Source of the DNA: Lineolata rhizophorae
Lineage: Eukaryota; Ascomycota; Dothideomycetes; Lineolatales; Lineolataceae
Direction of reading: 5' to 3'
DNA length: 64,000 bases
Assembly: GCA_010093515.1 (NCBI GenBank)
Contig: MU001690.1
Span: forward strand, 525,050-589,049
A model generated the notes under the pieces. That model was not told the DNA's origin and ran no database searches. It saw nothing but the letters and a program-made list of their open reading frames with translations. Of the stretch, positions 11,777 to 23,169 are shown piece by piece. A program made the position numbers and the translations under genes. Positions within the stretch are counted from its first letter, which is position 1. Each line of letters opens with the position of its first letter.

Positions 11777-14760
11777 CTTGAATGACGAACGTTAGATCCA
11801 TATGCGTTAGCGTAGGCATTTTGGGCGTGTGTGGTGCATATTCTTACAATTTGGAGCACTTGTGGGTTTAAGTCGCCGGTGACGAGCAAAGTCTCGCGGT
11901 ACAGAATGCAAGCAGGTAGCAGTGGTTATGGGTTGGTAGCACTTCAAGTTGAGGGGGCTGAGAAGTTAGGTGTAGGTGTGTAGCTGTGGCAGGGTTGGTG
12001 AGGGTGGAAGAAGTAAACAAGCAAACGCAGAGAGTGCTCGGCAACGTAACGTAGGCCCGCCGAGTCGTGGTAGGTAGGACCAAGTTTATTGAGGGCCTCA
12101 TTTGCCGACGGGCGTACTGGCGCACAGCTTCAGTTAAAACGTCAGCGCTATTTGAACATGACCTTTAAATTATTTCCGCAGTGCCAGTGTCCATGCCTCA
12201 CTACTATGCATCAAAACATGACAAAAGTGAGTGTGATTACAAGTGGACATACTTGAGCGAGCGGTTTACAGATTTAAGCATCCCATATGTGCCTCGAAGA
12301 GGCTGCTATAACGGAGCAAGGTAAGAGAGGGCTGGTTGACCAAGGCAGAAGTGCAAGTCCATGTGACCGGGATGTGCAGAATGTTCAATATGTGGGAGGA
12401 ATGAAATGGCCACACAAATCGCAAACTGAGTGTCCACGTGCGAATAGTTGAAGTTATCTGCGTTGCACGGATTGCTCTACGAAAAGCCAAATTCCGCTGC
12501 CTGCCCTACACGTGAAGACATAGGTTGGGGTCTTAGCTTCGGCTCCACGTGCGCAGTCATGTGATTTGGTGCCCCGATGAGAAAACTTACTCAAAATCCT
12601 ACACATAGCTAGGCCATGTGCAGGAATAAAAGAGTATAGAACAGTGTAATGGCTTTAAGTGAGAAGTTAGGTTAGGTTACTAAAATGAACTGTGTCTTCC
12701 TTGGTTGTGCTTAGAGTATCTTGTGAAATACTATGTTTAGACAGGGAAAATTTGTTCATTCAACAACGGCATATTCTAAATGAATAGGATGGTCATGCCA
12801 CTAAGTACGCGGATATATGCTTTTATATCCGTCGATCCATCTTGCGAATGTGGATTGTTAAGTTGCAAGTTCATCATATTAAAAAGGTGTGCGGTCACAT
12901 GACCTTACATACAACAATCACATTTTCATAATAAAAATTTTCTAGCAAGCAATAAGTGTTGCTAATGCTTTTTGAGAGACAACTTAGATGGGCTCGATCA
13001 TTTTCAAAAGAATAAGTTTATGAACTAGCGTTGCCTCCAGGTCTAGACTTGCCTAAGTAACCTTCTGTTTGTCTTTAGTGTAGTTGAGCTACGAAATGAT
13101 ACATTGCATTGCACTCTGATACAAGCATATTCGGGCGGGCGGAGTTCCGCATAGGTTGAAGTTTAGCTCTCCAAACATGACTCTGTGACAGTATACGTCC
13201 CTAACCTTTCCAGGGATTCCACCATTTTCCATAGTATCCTCAAGCCTGTAACCACCAAGACCGTATCTCTTTGTATCCACGTATATTATTGCCTAGCCGG
13301 GTAAGCACAACGACCTTGCTTCCTTGAAAGACCCATCTACCATGGCTTGGCGTCGATCTTTTTGGAGCATGTCCGACTGAGTAGTTCTTGTTGTGGAGAC
13401 GCAATCTTCCATTATCGGCAGTAAATGGCCGGCCTGAGGGCATTTGCGTCGCAATTCTCTGTTTTGCATATCCACTGCCCAAATAAGCTCATGTACAGGC
13501 AGTCAAGTTCTCTAGAAGTCATTGGAAACTCTGTCAGACAGCTGCGCTCGGCTGAATTTGCTCATTTGCATGCCTGGAACTGCGCTATCAACACCAAGCA
13601 TCAAGGAACCTGTCGCGCTACACCAGAAAGCATCTCTCATGTCAGAATTCGGTAGATCCAAGGATCGTTCGGCCCGAGAAATGGAATCCGCATACCATAA
13701 GAGCGAAGACTAGCCACATGACGAATCTCCGCTCTGTGAAGCAACTGCAATTCTGTTCCTAAATTCTTCTGCGACAGTTTGCTTGTTAGTATTTAGAAGT
13801 TGCTGGATTACTTATTGGGGCTGTCTAGTCTGGTACCCACTAAAGTAAGTCGAGGTAGACTTGAAAATATGGAGTTTTTTTTGTCACTAATTAGGTAGTG
13901 AAGCTCGTCCTCCAGCAAAGACTGGTACATGATAGACCTCCAACAATCTAGATGACAGACAATCGGTCTCGGGTATGCTCTTTCGCAGTTTTTCTCGTCC
14001 TAATTTCCCGCAACAGTCCGTAATACGTGAGACTCAACGTTCACGGGGCCGGGGTTTTAATATTCGCATATTTGTTGGTCAATCTGCTCCATACGTACAG
14101 CTTGCAGTACGGGGGTAGGTCAGGAGAAGAGGCCTTGGTGTGGAGAAAAATCTGATAACAGCGCCAAGGGAGCCGCTGCCGAGAGATTTTTGCTCGATAC
14201 GGCCTAGCGGGTGCACCCGATCGGTTTTCTCGCGATTACGTCTGCCCCCGTCATCGGCCCTGACGGCGCGAGATGAAAAATCCCCAGCACTCGGCGTGCT
14301 CAACCATTGAAAAGTTACCTCTCTAGTTTAAGATTGTCGGTATTGGGCCCCTAGATCCAGAAGCAAGACGAAAACCTGGGCGCAATGAGTGACTGCTGGT
14401 AAGCCGTCGTGACGAGGCAGCGGGGCGATCGGACAATCCAGACCGCGGCCCGCGCCGGGGGCCTAGGCTCAAGAGCTCTTGGGCACAGCACTGCGATCTG
14501 CTGCGCGCTCTACAAAAGCTACTAGGCAGCCGCCCACATCGTGGCTTGCACCGCTCGTTACTTCCTCACCTTCGCCTCGCCACGGCAGCAACTCCGCCGC
14601 CACCCGCTCGCTAGCGCCTCACTCATATGGGCGCCAAAACGCGTCGTCGAGCTTCGTCCACCGTCGCCCTCCAAGAAGCTCCATCTCCGCGGTGACCCGC
14701 CCGCCCTCTCCGTCCGCCCGCTCCCAATCCGCAAACTATCGCGTCGCCGCACCGCCCGCC
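11777..14760. other. Gene-free interval, 3 kb, AT-rich core
   Basis: Carries the SRA-gene promoter (right after 11777) and the MFS promoter/5' leader at the far end. The core, about 12,600–13,100, is AT-rich and stop-rich in all frames. A GC-rich frame from 14467 to 14760 is open into the MFS gene but holds no ATG, so I read it as 5' UTR or an unrecognised upstream exon. No transposon domain or RNA gene was recognised. Confidence 0.55.
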
Positions 14761-16597
14761 ATGAAGCGCCACACACGCGTTCCCTCCTTCATGGGCCCTC
14801 CCCGCCGCAAATCCTCCACCCTGCACTACCAGACCTTCCCGACCAAGCCGCCCACCGGCCGGGGCCGACCGCTGCCCGGCTCCTCGACGCCAAGCCACGA
14901 CGGCAGCGGCGGCACGGGCGGCGGCGGCGGCGGGAACAACAACGGCGCGAGCTCGCACAGCCGGCAGGAGTCGTCCTCGTCGGGTGCGCACCAGGAGTCG
15001 CCGCTGCCGAAGAAGCAGCTGGCCGTGCTGGCCGTGATCGCGCTGGCGGAGCAGACGGCGCTCAACAGCATCTCGCCGTACCTGCCGGAGATGGCGGCGT
15101 CGTTCCCGGAGGTGAGCGCGGGCCAGGAGGGCATGTACGTGGGACTGATCGCGAGCGCGTTCGCGCTCGCCCAGTTCGCGACCAACTTCTTCTGGGGCTG
15201 GCTAAGCGACCGCATCGGGCGGAAGCCGGTCATCTTGACGGGCACGCTGCTCACGGCCGCGTGCTTCGCCGCGTTCGGGTTCTGCAGGACGCTGCCGCAG
15301 GCGGTTGTGGTGCAGGCGTTGATGGGGCTGGTGAACGGGAATCAGGGCGTCGTGAGCACGTGCCTGGGCGAGATCACGGATCGGAGCAATCAGAGCAGGG
15401 CGTTTACGTATTTGCCCGTGGTGTATGGGCTGGGCGGCATCACGGGGCCGGCTGTGGGAGGTTTGTTGGTGTTCAAGGAGAACCCGTTCAAGAAGGGAGA
15501 ACCCAATCCATACCCGTACCTACTGCCGAATCTGTTTGCGGCGGCGATCCTCGTGATCGATCTTATTATCTCGGCCGCCATGATGGAAGAGAGCCTCGAA
15601 GAGGCGCGTCGACTGCCTAGCTTGGGGCACCGTATCGAAAATCTCTTTACATGGTTGTGGCAGTTCGCCGGGTTTTCGACCCGTCCGTCCTACCTACGCA
15701 GCATTGGCCACCACCGTCAACACTCGTTCGAGAGCACCGCCGACGCGACGGCCGACGACGAAGGCGAAGCACGGCCTCTCATGGCGCCTACGATACTCGC
15801 TAATAACGAGACCATCGACCGCAAGGAGGTCTTCAACCGCGACACCATTCTCATCCTAATCACCTTCCTGCTCTTCCAGCTCTGCAATGTTGCGTACAAC
15901 AGTTTGTATCCGATCTTCGGGGAGGCGGCTCCGCCGACGGGACGCGCATTGTCAGCCAAGGAAATCGGGCTTTCCCTCGCCTTTGCCGGTCTAGTCACCA
16001 TTGTGTTCCAGGTGGGAGTGTACGGCAAGGTGAGGGAAAAGGCCGGGAACAGAGTCACGTACAGAGGCAGCATGGCGGCGTTCGTGATTGCCTTTTTGCT
16101 CATGCCGTTTGTGGGGTACAAAAAGAGTGACGGAAATGTGGTTGGGCACGGCAAGGTGTGGCTGTGGATAGAGCTGGGGATCGTCTTGATAATCAAGACA
16201 GTGGCGTCCGTCGGCGGACTAACTTCGGCCCTTCTTCTCGTAAGTTCCTTCATCTTGGACTCCTACTTTTTCATTTCCGGGGCGTTCTCCGGTTAACGAT
16301 ACTGCCTGACAGATCACCAACTCAGCCCCTAATCACTCCGTCCTTGGGACTCTCAACGGTCTTGCTCAGACCTTGTCCGCCGCGGGCCGTGCCGTAGGCC
16401 CCTTCATTTCGGGCTCACTTTTCACGGCCGCCACGCGTGTCCGACCCAAGGGCGAGGCCCTTGCCTTCGGCATCTTCGCCGGCGTCGCCTTCGTGGGGTT
16501 CGTTCTTAGTTTCGGGATTAGGAGCGAAAACCTAGAGGCCGAGGACTGGGACAGCGAAGAGGCAGAGAGTGGGCGCGAGGATGAGAGTACCCGGTAG
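14761..16597 (+). CDS. Major facilitator superfamily transporter
   Basis: A drug:H+ antiporter-like MFS protein of 587 aa. Exons are 14761–16239 and 16313–16597; the 73-nt intron (GTAAGT…ACAG) interrupts a helix, and splicing joins SALLL to ITNSAPNHSVLGTLNGLAQT, the conserved segment leading to the last helices. An ~75-residue Gly/Ser/Pro-rich cytosolic N-terminus precedes helix 1 (LAVLAVIALAEQTALNSISPYLPEM). MFS motif A is clear as GWLSDRIGRKPVI after helix 2. A cytosolic loop (~280–350) separates the two six-helix halves. The protein resembles the YCR023C/ZIFL-like branch; the substrate is unknown. The start is the first in-frame ATG, in a strong context (CCGCCATGA). Confidence 0.9.
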
Positions 16598-17743
16598 AGT
16601 AGTGGGTAGGTAGGCGGCGATGGTTACTATGCTGTCGCATTTCTTGGCTTCGACGTGGTCGGGCTTTCTTGAGGTTCAGTTTGTATCCTCATTTTTTTTA
16701 TATGTACAGTTTATATGTCTTTGTCCTAATGGACGGGCAGCGAATGTTTGTTTACGAAGTGCATCCGCAGCGACGGCGTTTTAGGTGCTTTGTCCTGCCT
16801 TTTTGGGGAATTTCCTTGGGTCTTGGCAAAAGACCCATGTATTCTTGCGTGTATTGGTTATCTGCGTATCATAGAGATCTGCACGCGTTGCAGTGGTACC
16901 ATTTCATTTAAGTCTATACCTTCTCACTATGCCTTAATATACTTCAAAAGCCGTACCCTTTTATCAGGCCGCGAGCACTTGGGCGGGTCTAGTGTTGTGA
17001 ACGCATGGAGTTTTGCAATCGTCTGCAGGGTGTGATCGGAGGGTCTTCGGCCTATATCAAAGTAAGTTGGTCGCCTAGCAATATCTTCCCCTCGTACTGT
17101 GGATTCTAATGTGCCATTTGAGACAGAGTCGACCCGATCAATAAGCACTAGAATCTCGAAGAAGTCCGACGACAGTACGGTGTTGTGTAATCGGCCGACG
17201 GCAAAGTTGGGGTGAAAGAGCATATTTTTATCACCTGTCAATTGGTGAAAGGATGCTTTCGGGGAGGAATTCCACCTGAGTCGGCTTTGTCCGACTGTGC
17301 TCTCTTGCGACATAAGTCTAGGTCAAACGATACGATCGATCTCCAAACTCGGGGTCACTGTTTACGTCGATCATGTCCACAGTTGGTTTCGAGCAGACCC
17401 ACTAACTTATTAGTTTTCGAAGCTTCTTGCGGGTTATTCGTAATGGACTACATCGCCCCGAATGCCCTACGAAGCCAAGAGAGAATGTGATTGTGCAAGC
17501 GGGAAGGCTCCCCATGGGCCGCATTCCTCACGCTGCGGCTCGACCCCTTTGTTCACCAACCCTCCCATTTCCGCAACCGAAATTCTCGCACAGCATCATA
17601 AAGCAACAATGGCTCTCACTCAGACAGTATCCACAGCTTGTCGAGAACTGCGTTCCCCAGCCGACAACTCTCGACATTGCAATTGATACAGCCAACGACA
17701 GCAAAAAGCACCGCAATCGACGAGTAATCGGAGGCAACCCGCC
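16598..17743. other. Intergenic, 1.1 kb
   Basis: MFS 3' region and the promoter of the next plus-strand gene. Small open frames (for example 17427–17960) run into that gene in another frame and look like shadows. Nothing else was recognised. Confidence 0.55.
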
Positions 17744-19975
17744 ATGGACGACGACGAAACACAACCTTGGTCGGAGGCGCCAGCGACAGACGCCCAGACC
17801 GAGGCGGAGCGAGCCGTCTGCCGGAAGCTGCGGATCCACGGTCTCTGGAAGCACCCCGAGGCGCACGCGCTGCAAAAGCTGCACAGCACCGACCACTCGT
17901 CGCTGTGGCAAGCCTTCGCGTCGGCCTTCAAGCGCGACGCGCGCAGGTGGCGCGAGGTGAAGCGGGACCTGCAGCACCTGTGGCTGTGCGCGCAGGACCC
18001 GCGCGGGCCCGTCGGGCGGCTGCGGCGCCGCGCGTACCGCGACATCGACGCGTACACGCGGGAGCGGTCCGACGGCGGCCGCGCGCGCGCGAGCCTGACG
18101 GACCAGGTGTGGCGCGAGCGGGCGTACGGCTCCCTGGCGGCCTGCGCCCTGCTGGCCGACGCCTACGACGTCTTCGTCGTCGTGCACGTCGCGGCCGGCA
18201 ACGCCGACGGCAAGACGGCGGCCTGGGACCTGCGCACGCGCGGCGCCGCCGCCGCCGCCCGCCACACGGTGCACCTGGCGTACTACCCGCGGGGCGGGCT
18301 CCTGCCGGGCTCCGGGTGCTGGACGGCGCTGACGCTGCTGGGCGGGCCCGAGGACGCCGCGGCCGCGCCGCGGCCGCCGTCGGCGTGGGACGCGGGCGGG
18401 AGCGCGCGGGCGCTGCCGCTAGGGACGCTGCGCCTGGAGCCGCTGCCGCGGTTTGCGCGGCCGCTCGGCGACCGCAGCGCCAACTACATCTACCGGGACG
18501 TGGAGCTGGGCTTCAACGCGCACGGCGTGGCCAGCCTGGCCGAGTTCGACCGGCGCCAGCGGCTGGAGAAGGACCTGCTGGCGCGGCGCGAGCTGACGTC
18601 GCTGCTGCCCGTGGACCCGGGCACCGACCCGGTCGTCTTGCAGGAGGCGCCCGAGGGCCCGTCGCACGGCCAGGACGCCCACCGGCTGTTCCGCGCCTTC
18701 GCCATCGCGCACTTCGGCAACGAGCGCCGCTTCGCCGAGGCGCGCGCCGCCGCCGCCGCCCTGCTCGACCATGCCCTCGCCATGGACGAGCGCCACTTCG
18801 GCGTCGCCGCCAAGCGCAAGCGCGTCTACCTGGCGCTGCACAACGCCAACGCCGGGTCCGCGGCCCCGGCCCCGGCGCCCGGCGCGGCCCCGCTGGCCGC
18901 CCAGATCACGGAGCCCGAGGCCCACGGCTCCCTCGACGCCGTCCAGGTGCTGGCCGACGCGTACGGCGTCGAGATCGTCGTCTTCTCGCCGCGCCTGGTG
19001 GCCGGCCCGCCGGCGCCGGCGCCGACGCCAGCGACACCGTCGCCGCAGCCTAGGGCCTCCAGCGCGCCCGCCGCCATTGCCCGCCGCAGCCGCCAGCCGG
19101 ACGTGGAGCTCACGTGGGACGTGTACGTGCGCGGCGAGCTCGACCCGGAGGACCCGGCCCTGCACCGGCCTTGCGTCTACCTGGCCTGGTACCGTCACGC
19201 CGGCGGCGGCTTCTGGACCGCGCTCGACATGTACTGGCCGGCAGCGGCCGGCGACGGCAGCCGCGGGGGCGCGGGCGCGGGTGCGCTTACCACCACCGCG
19301 CCCTCGACCCAGCTCCCTCCTGTCGCGCCCCGGGGTCCGACGCCAGCGGCGGTGGCCCCTCGCCGCCCGGCCCCCGGCGACAGGTACGAAATGACGTCGC
19401 ACCAGTCGGCGTCGGCGTTCGGCGTGCGCAGTCCCATCGTCGGGCTGGGCATGCCGGCGCCGTTAGCGCGGCGGCGCGCCGCCGACGACGAGCAGGACAA
19501 GCTGCCGAACTGGGTGGTGGAGGTGCGGCCGGAGAGTGGTCCGGGGAGCAGGGGTGCTCAAGGGGCCGGTTGGGGAGGCGGGAGTGACGAGGCGGAGCTG
19601 GAGAGGAAGAGGAGGGCAAGGAAATTGGCGGTCAGGAGGAGGGAGAGAGAGCAGGCGGAAAGGAGGAGGGCGGCGGGGGCGGGGCGGTGGAGTTTGTCTA
19701 ACTGGTGGCCGTTTAGATGGTCAACGAGTAGGACGCCGTCGGCTGCGAATCGTAAGTCGGCGATGCTCCTCCCTGTGGTGCTGGGAGATCCGAGCTGCGG
19801 CACTGACGTTGCTTTTACTTGTGTAGGAGTCCGCTTTGACATGCCGCCGGGTGAGCGGGGCGACAACGACCCTGTTTCGGAGCCACCGCTTCGTGAACGG
19901 CCGTTCTTGCCTACGCTGCCGGATACGGCGCGTAGTGTGCGCGCGAGGAGGGATGCCGTACAGGCTACGCGTTAG
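17744..19975 (+). CDS. Tandem OTU-like protein lacking the catalytic cysteines (hypothetical)
   Basis: A 718-aa GC-rich protein with exons 17744–19751 and 19827–19975. The 75-nt intron (GTAAGT…GTAG) is a multiple of three with no stop, so its removal is inferred. The protein has two copies of one pattern. Copy 1 has TDHSSLWQAF (~49), YGSLAACALLADAYDVFVVV (~128–147) and HLAYYPRGG…CWTAL (~177–196). Copy 2 has QDAHRLFRAF (~310), HGSLDAVQVLADAYGVEIVV (~394–413) and YLAWYRHAGG…FWTAL (~479–494). This order resembles the OTU deubiquitinase fold (DGNCLFRA, then an 'elxalAxxyxvxIxV' strand, then a C-terminal HY strand). The Cys position reads Ser53 and Arg314, so neither copy should cleave ubiquitin. 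The C-terminus is basic (RKRRARKLAVRRRERE). The fold is an inference. Confidence 0.72.
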   Translation: MDDDETQPWSEAPATDAQTEAERAVCRKLRIHGLWKHPEAHALQKLHSTDHSSLWQAFASAFKRDARRWREVKRDLQHLWLCAQDPRGPVGRLRRRAYRDIDAYTRERSDGGRARASLTDQVWRERAYGSLAACALLADAYDVFVVVHVAAGNADGKTAAWDLRTRGAAAAARHTVHLAYYPRGGLLPGSGCWTALTLLGGPEDAAAAPRPPSAWDAGGSARALPLGTLRLEPLPRFARPLGDRSANYIYRDVELGFNAHGVASLAEFDRRQRLEKDLLARRELTSLLPVDPGTDPVVLQEAPEGPSHGQDAHRLFRAFAIAHFGNERRFAEARAAAAALLDHALAMDERHFGVAAKRKRVYLALHNANAGSAAPAPAPGAAPLAAQITEPEAHGSLDAVQVLADAYGVEIVVFSPRLVAGPPAPAPTPATPSPQPRASSAPAAIARRSRQPDVELTWDVYVRGELDPEDPALHRPCVYLAWYRHAGGGFWTALDMYWPAAAGDGSRGGAGAGALTTTAPSTQLPPVAPRGPTPAAVAPRRPAPGDRYEMTSHQSASAFGVRSPIVGLGMPAPLARRRAADDEQDKLPNWVVEVRPESGPGSRGAQGAGWGGGSDEAELERKRRARKLAVRRREREQAERRRAAGAGRWSLSNWWPFRWSTSRTPSAANRKSAMLLPVVLGDPSCGTDVAFTCVGVRFDMPPGERGDNDPVSEPPLRERPFLPTLPDTARSVRARRDAVQATR

Positions 19976-20804
19976 CCGTTAGGCGGCGAGTAGGCTCTGC
20001 TTGGTCGAGGCATGTAACCTAAGGAGTGCGGGAAGTAGCGGCGTGGGCTCAGGAGGTGGGGAAACTAGAGGGAGACAGGGCTCTAGGAAGTAAGGCGGCC
20101 TAGTTGATGTACGGTTGCATCTGGGGCTGGCTTTTTCATGCTGACCTAGGTGTTTTGCAGGATAAGGGTTTTAGTAGATTCGGTAGACCATATAATTTTG
20201 ATTTGAGGATTAGGGTGTGAAATCTGCACTTTGTCGAGGCAGCAGAAGAGTAGCGTGGTGTGGTTAGAACTTTGAAATTCGACGTACCTTTCACAAGAAG
20301 TAAGCATTATGCAAAGTTTTGAACACCTCCAAGTGATTTTCGAAAGCTAAGAATATGAATCTCCTTTCTACCCACCTACCTACAGCCTTCAATTCTGAAC
20401 ATGTCCGCACTCTTTAAAAAAGCAGAGAAGAGAAAGGGTCTCATAAGTTCATAACCCTCTCATTGGCCCCGGTATGAAAAGAGCAGAGTGTATGCACCCG
20501 AGAAGCCCAGGAACCAGTATATCCAGGCGAAGACAGAGCCACCTGTCCTCGCCGCCGCCCAGCCGTCGGTCCCATCCGGCTGTGCGTCTTCGCCATAGAA
20601 CGCCACCGAAGCTTCTCAACTCCTGGGTAGTAAAAATAATAGAAAAGAGCAAAACATCGCAATCTGTACCCGCGCCGGTGATGCTTATGAGTGGGGCGCC
20701 GAAAGAAAGAGAAGACATTTAGTATGAAAACATATGCGCAACGGACAACATGAGACAACAAGAGGGTAGTACAACAGCCGCAAGAAAATTGACCCATAAA
20801 AAGC
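19976..20804. other. Convergent 3' interval, 0.8 kb
   Basis: Between the 3' ends of the OTU-like gene and RMD5. No convincing coding sequence. Open frames at 20441–20827 are short and lack motifs. Confidence 0.55.
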
Positions 20805-22476
20805 TTAAAAGTAAACCACCATCGCATCCCTCGGATGACTCTCGCTCGGACAATACGGACATTTAAACCTAGCTCCCTTCGAAATGCGCTGCAGGCTCTC
20901 CTTGCAAATGACGTGTCCGCACGGCATCATCATGGGCGGATTGCGATCGGTGCTCTGCTCCTTGCTAACCGGGCACACGAAGATGCTGTGGAAGTGGAAA
21001 TCCGGCGGCAACGGTACCTCGATGGGCAGCTCGTCCCTCGAAGTCCACTCGGTCCGCTTCTCGCGCATCACGACGCGCACCTTGAGCAGCATCGGCAGCG
21101 CTATGCCGCCCGCCGTGGCCGAGATGTACAGCGGGCTCTGCGCGCTTAGGCCTAGCAGCGAGCAGAACTCGCGCGTGAAGTGCGCGGCTGCGTCGCGCCA
21201 GGCCGCCGGGACGCCGCCGTGTGCGTGCAGCGCGGCGCCGGCGCCAGACTCGTTGCCGCCGTCGGGCGCTGCCGTCGCGAACAACATCCCGTACGGCGAC
21301 TCGGAGATGTTGGGGTGGTATGCAAAGGCGCCCATCAGGCGCTGGATGTCGCGCTTGTATTTTGAGGCGAAGGAGCCGAAGGTGGCGCGGGCGTACTGGT
21401 AAGCGCGGATGGGGCCGGACGAGACGCTGGGAGACTGCTGTTTGGAAAGCCTATCATAGTAGGAGGGATTTCCAGAAGACGAGTCGAGGGCGTCTATCAT
21501 GGGAGTATCGCCGTCGTTGTCATCTCCGCCGCCCATGAAGTACGTTATGAATTGCAGTCGGCACAGTTCGAAGAGCAGATTGCTGCCCCGCGCATGCAGG
21601 TCATCGGCATGTTCCCGTGCCCAGTCTACAGCCGGCTGCAGGTTGCCCACTCGCATCATGTCTAGGATGTGGTACATGTCGGCGAAGCGGCGCTGCAGGG
21701 TTGCCGTCTCCAAGGAGCGGCCGCCACCGCCGCTGCAACCGGCACCATCATTGGCGAAGTCACGCTGCCAAGCCAAATCGGATGCGCGGTCCCGTATTTC
21801 CACCCAGTACTCTATGGTGGCCAGGATGTCCTGCTTCATGCGTGGCGGCGGTGTCGAGCCCGTCTCGTCGAGGTAGTTCCAGCGCCCGAAGCGTGGCTCG
21901 GGCACCTTGTGCGGCGGGCGTGCGTTCACTTCGGCGATGAAGGTCTCGGCGGCGGAGAAGCGGCCCTCGCGCAGGAGGTGCATGACGATGGCGCGGTTGA
22001 TGTAACCAGGAAATGGTGCGATGAAGTCGCTTTCGCTGTCGGGAATGGGCTTGCCGCGGAAGTGCTGTTCATTTGAACGTGTCCATGAGCATCTTTGAAA
22101 ACCACATGCCGCCCTGCAGGGGGCATATAGGTGGGTTAAAGCGAATGGGCACGATCCCACCTTATCCAGAGTTTTGGTAAATGATTTGCTCGCCGAATCG
22201 ACAGGCTTGAAGTCGTCGTTTATCTTGGTGAAGCTCTTGTTGAGGTTGTTCTGCAACTTGGCGAGTGCAATCGATCTCTGGACGGGACCTGGGCGTGCCG
22301 CCGGATATTAGTACAACGCGACAGCCTCTAACCTAGGGCCTACGGAGCTTCTTACGGGTCTCGAGCTGCTGCTTGCAGTCTTCTGCAGATGCGATCATCT
22401 TGTCAATCTCAGACAAGACTTTGGTGTACACAGCGCGGCCCTCGAGCTTCGTGCAATCCTGCGAGACGGACTCCAT
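20805..22476 (-). CDS. RMD5: GID complex E3 ubiquitin ligase subunit (RMD5/GID2)
   Basis: RMD5/GID2 forms the RING heterodimer of the GID/CTLH ubiquitin ligase, which in yeast degrades gluconeogenic enzymes. The model is complement of 22356–22476, 22161–22288 and 20805–22064 (502 aa). Intron 1 (22289–22355) is GTAAGA…CCAG. Intron 2 (22065–22160, GTGGGA…ACAG) is 96 nt and open in frame; I remove it because joining LDK to HFRGKPIPD restores the family spacing before INRAIVMHLLREGRFSAAETF (the CTLH-type helices). At residues 447–490 lies the atypical RING: CPVSKEQ…MPCGHVICKESL…FKCPYCPSES. A Ser stands at the usual second Cys, as in known RMD5 proteins. Glycine- and aspartate-rich loops are inserted in the middle. 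Confidence 0.92.
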
Positions 22477-23169
22477 CTTGGCAGGTGTGTTGGTGGCGGA
22501 CGGACGTGTACGATGGCGACGACGAGCTTGAGAGATCAGATAAGGTAGGTCGCCGACGAGGCGAGTACTTATTGTGCCCTTCTGTTCTGGAGAATTGCGA
22601 GTAGCGGATACAGGGGATGGTCACAGAAGATGGAGGCGGGCAGCAAGCTGCCATGCCCTTTCTCCTTGTGCAGCGGTGGGTGGTGAGGGAGAAAGACGTG
22701 AAATGGGCGCTGGAGGGGCAAGAGGTGGATGAGGTGGAGCTAGAGCGCGGGTCCATTGCTCCTGCCGCAGGGCCGGTTCTTCGCCTGACAGGGGCACGCG
22801 AGCTTCGGCGCCGGGTGGCTTGCGCGTCTGGACTGCGGCTTTCAACTATGTTCGTCGTCCTTCTGGTCCTCACGGTCGCTTTGTGAAACCCCAAGCCGTG
22901 GAAAGAGGCCCTTGAAGCTGTAAGTTGTTTTACCTGCGCAAGCGACGTCTAAGCAGTACGTATTAACACCAGCGCGACTCTCCGCAGCCCGCCCCAGAGA
23001 CTGCGCTTCACCCCGGTCTCCCGCCCGCAATGACGGCATCAGCGCTCCGAGCAACACCAGTCCTGCTAGCCTCATCGCGAGCTTCCGACGCAGCCGAGGC
23101 TATCACCATGCGCACATAGTCGGCCTTCGAAGTAACCACATAAAGAGCAATCTAAGCGGACTCGGCCAA
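22477..23169. promoter_or_regulatory. Divergent promoter between RMD5 and STB6-like
   Basis: 693 bp separate the two start codons, which face away from each other. Both promoters must lie here. Short open frames on both strands (22617–22894) have no recognisable content. No single regulatory site stands out enough to name. Confidence 0.55.

Noticed and set aside
14479-14760. Extending the MFS protein 94 codons upstream
   Set aside because: The frame is open but has no ATG before 14,761. Without evidence for an upstream exon I start at the first ATG.
14541-15620. A 359-codon plus-strand open frame overlapping the MFS gene
   Set aside because: Composition is Arg/Gly/Ala-rich; the other frame encodes a clear MFS transporter with motif A.
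17767-19053. A 428-codon plus-strand open frame inside the OTU-like gene
   Set aside because: Arg/Ala/Gly-dominated sequence with no motif, fully overlapping a frame that has internal duplicated domains. It is a GC-driven shadow.
22065-22160. Keeping 32 extra residues in RMD5 (the frame is open through the intron)
   Set aside because: The extra residues break the conserved spacing before the INRAIVMHLLREG helix, and GT…AG signals flank them; I treat the stretch as an intron.
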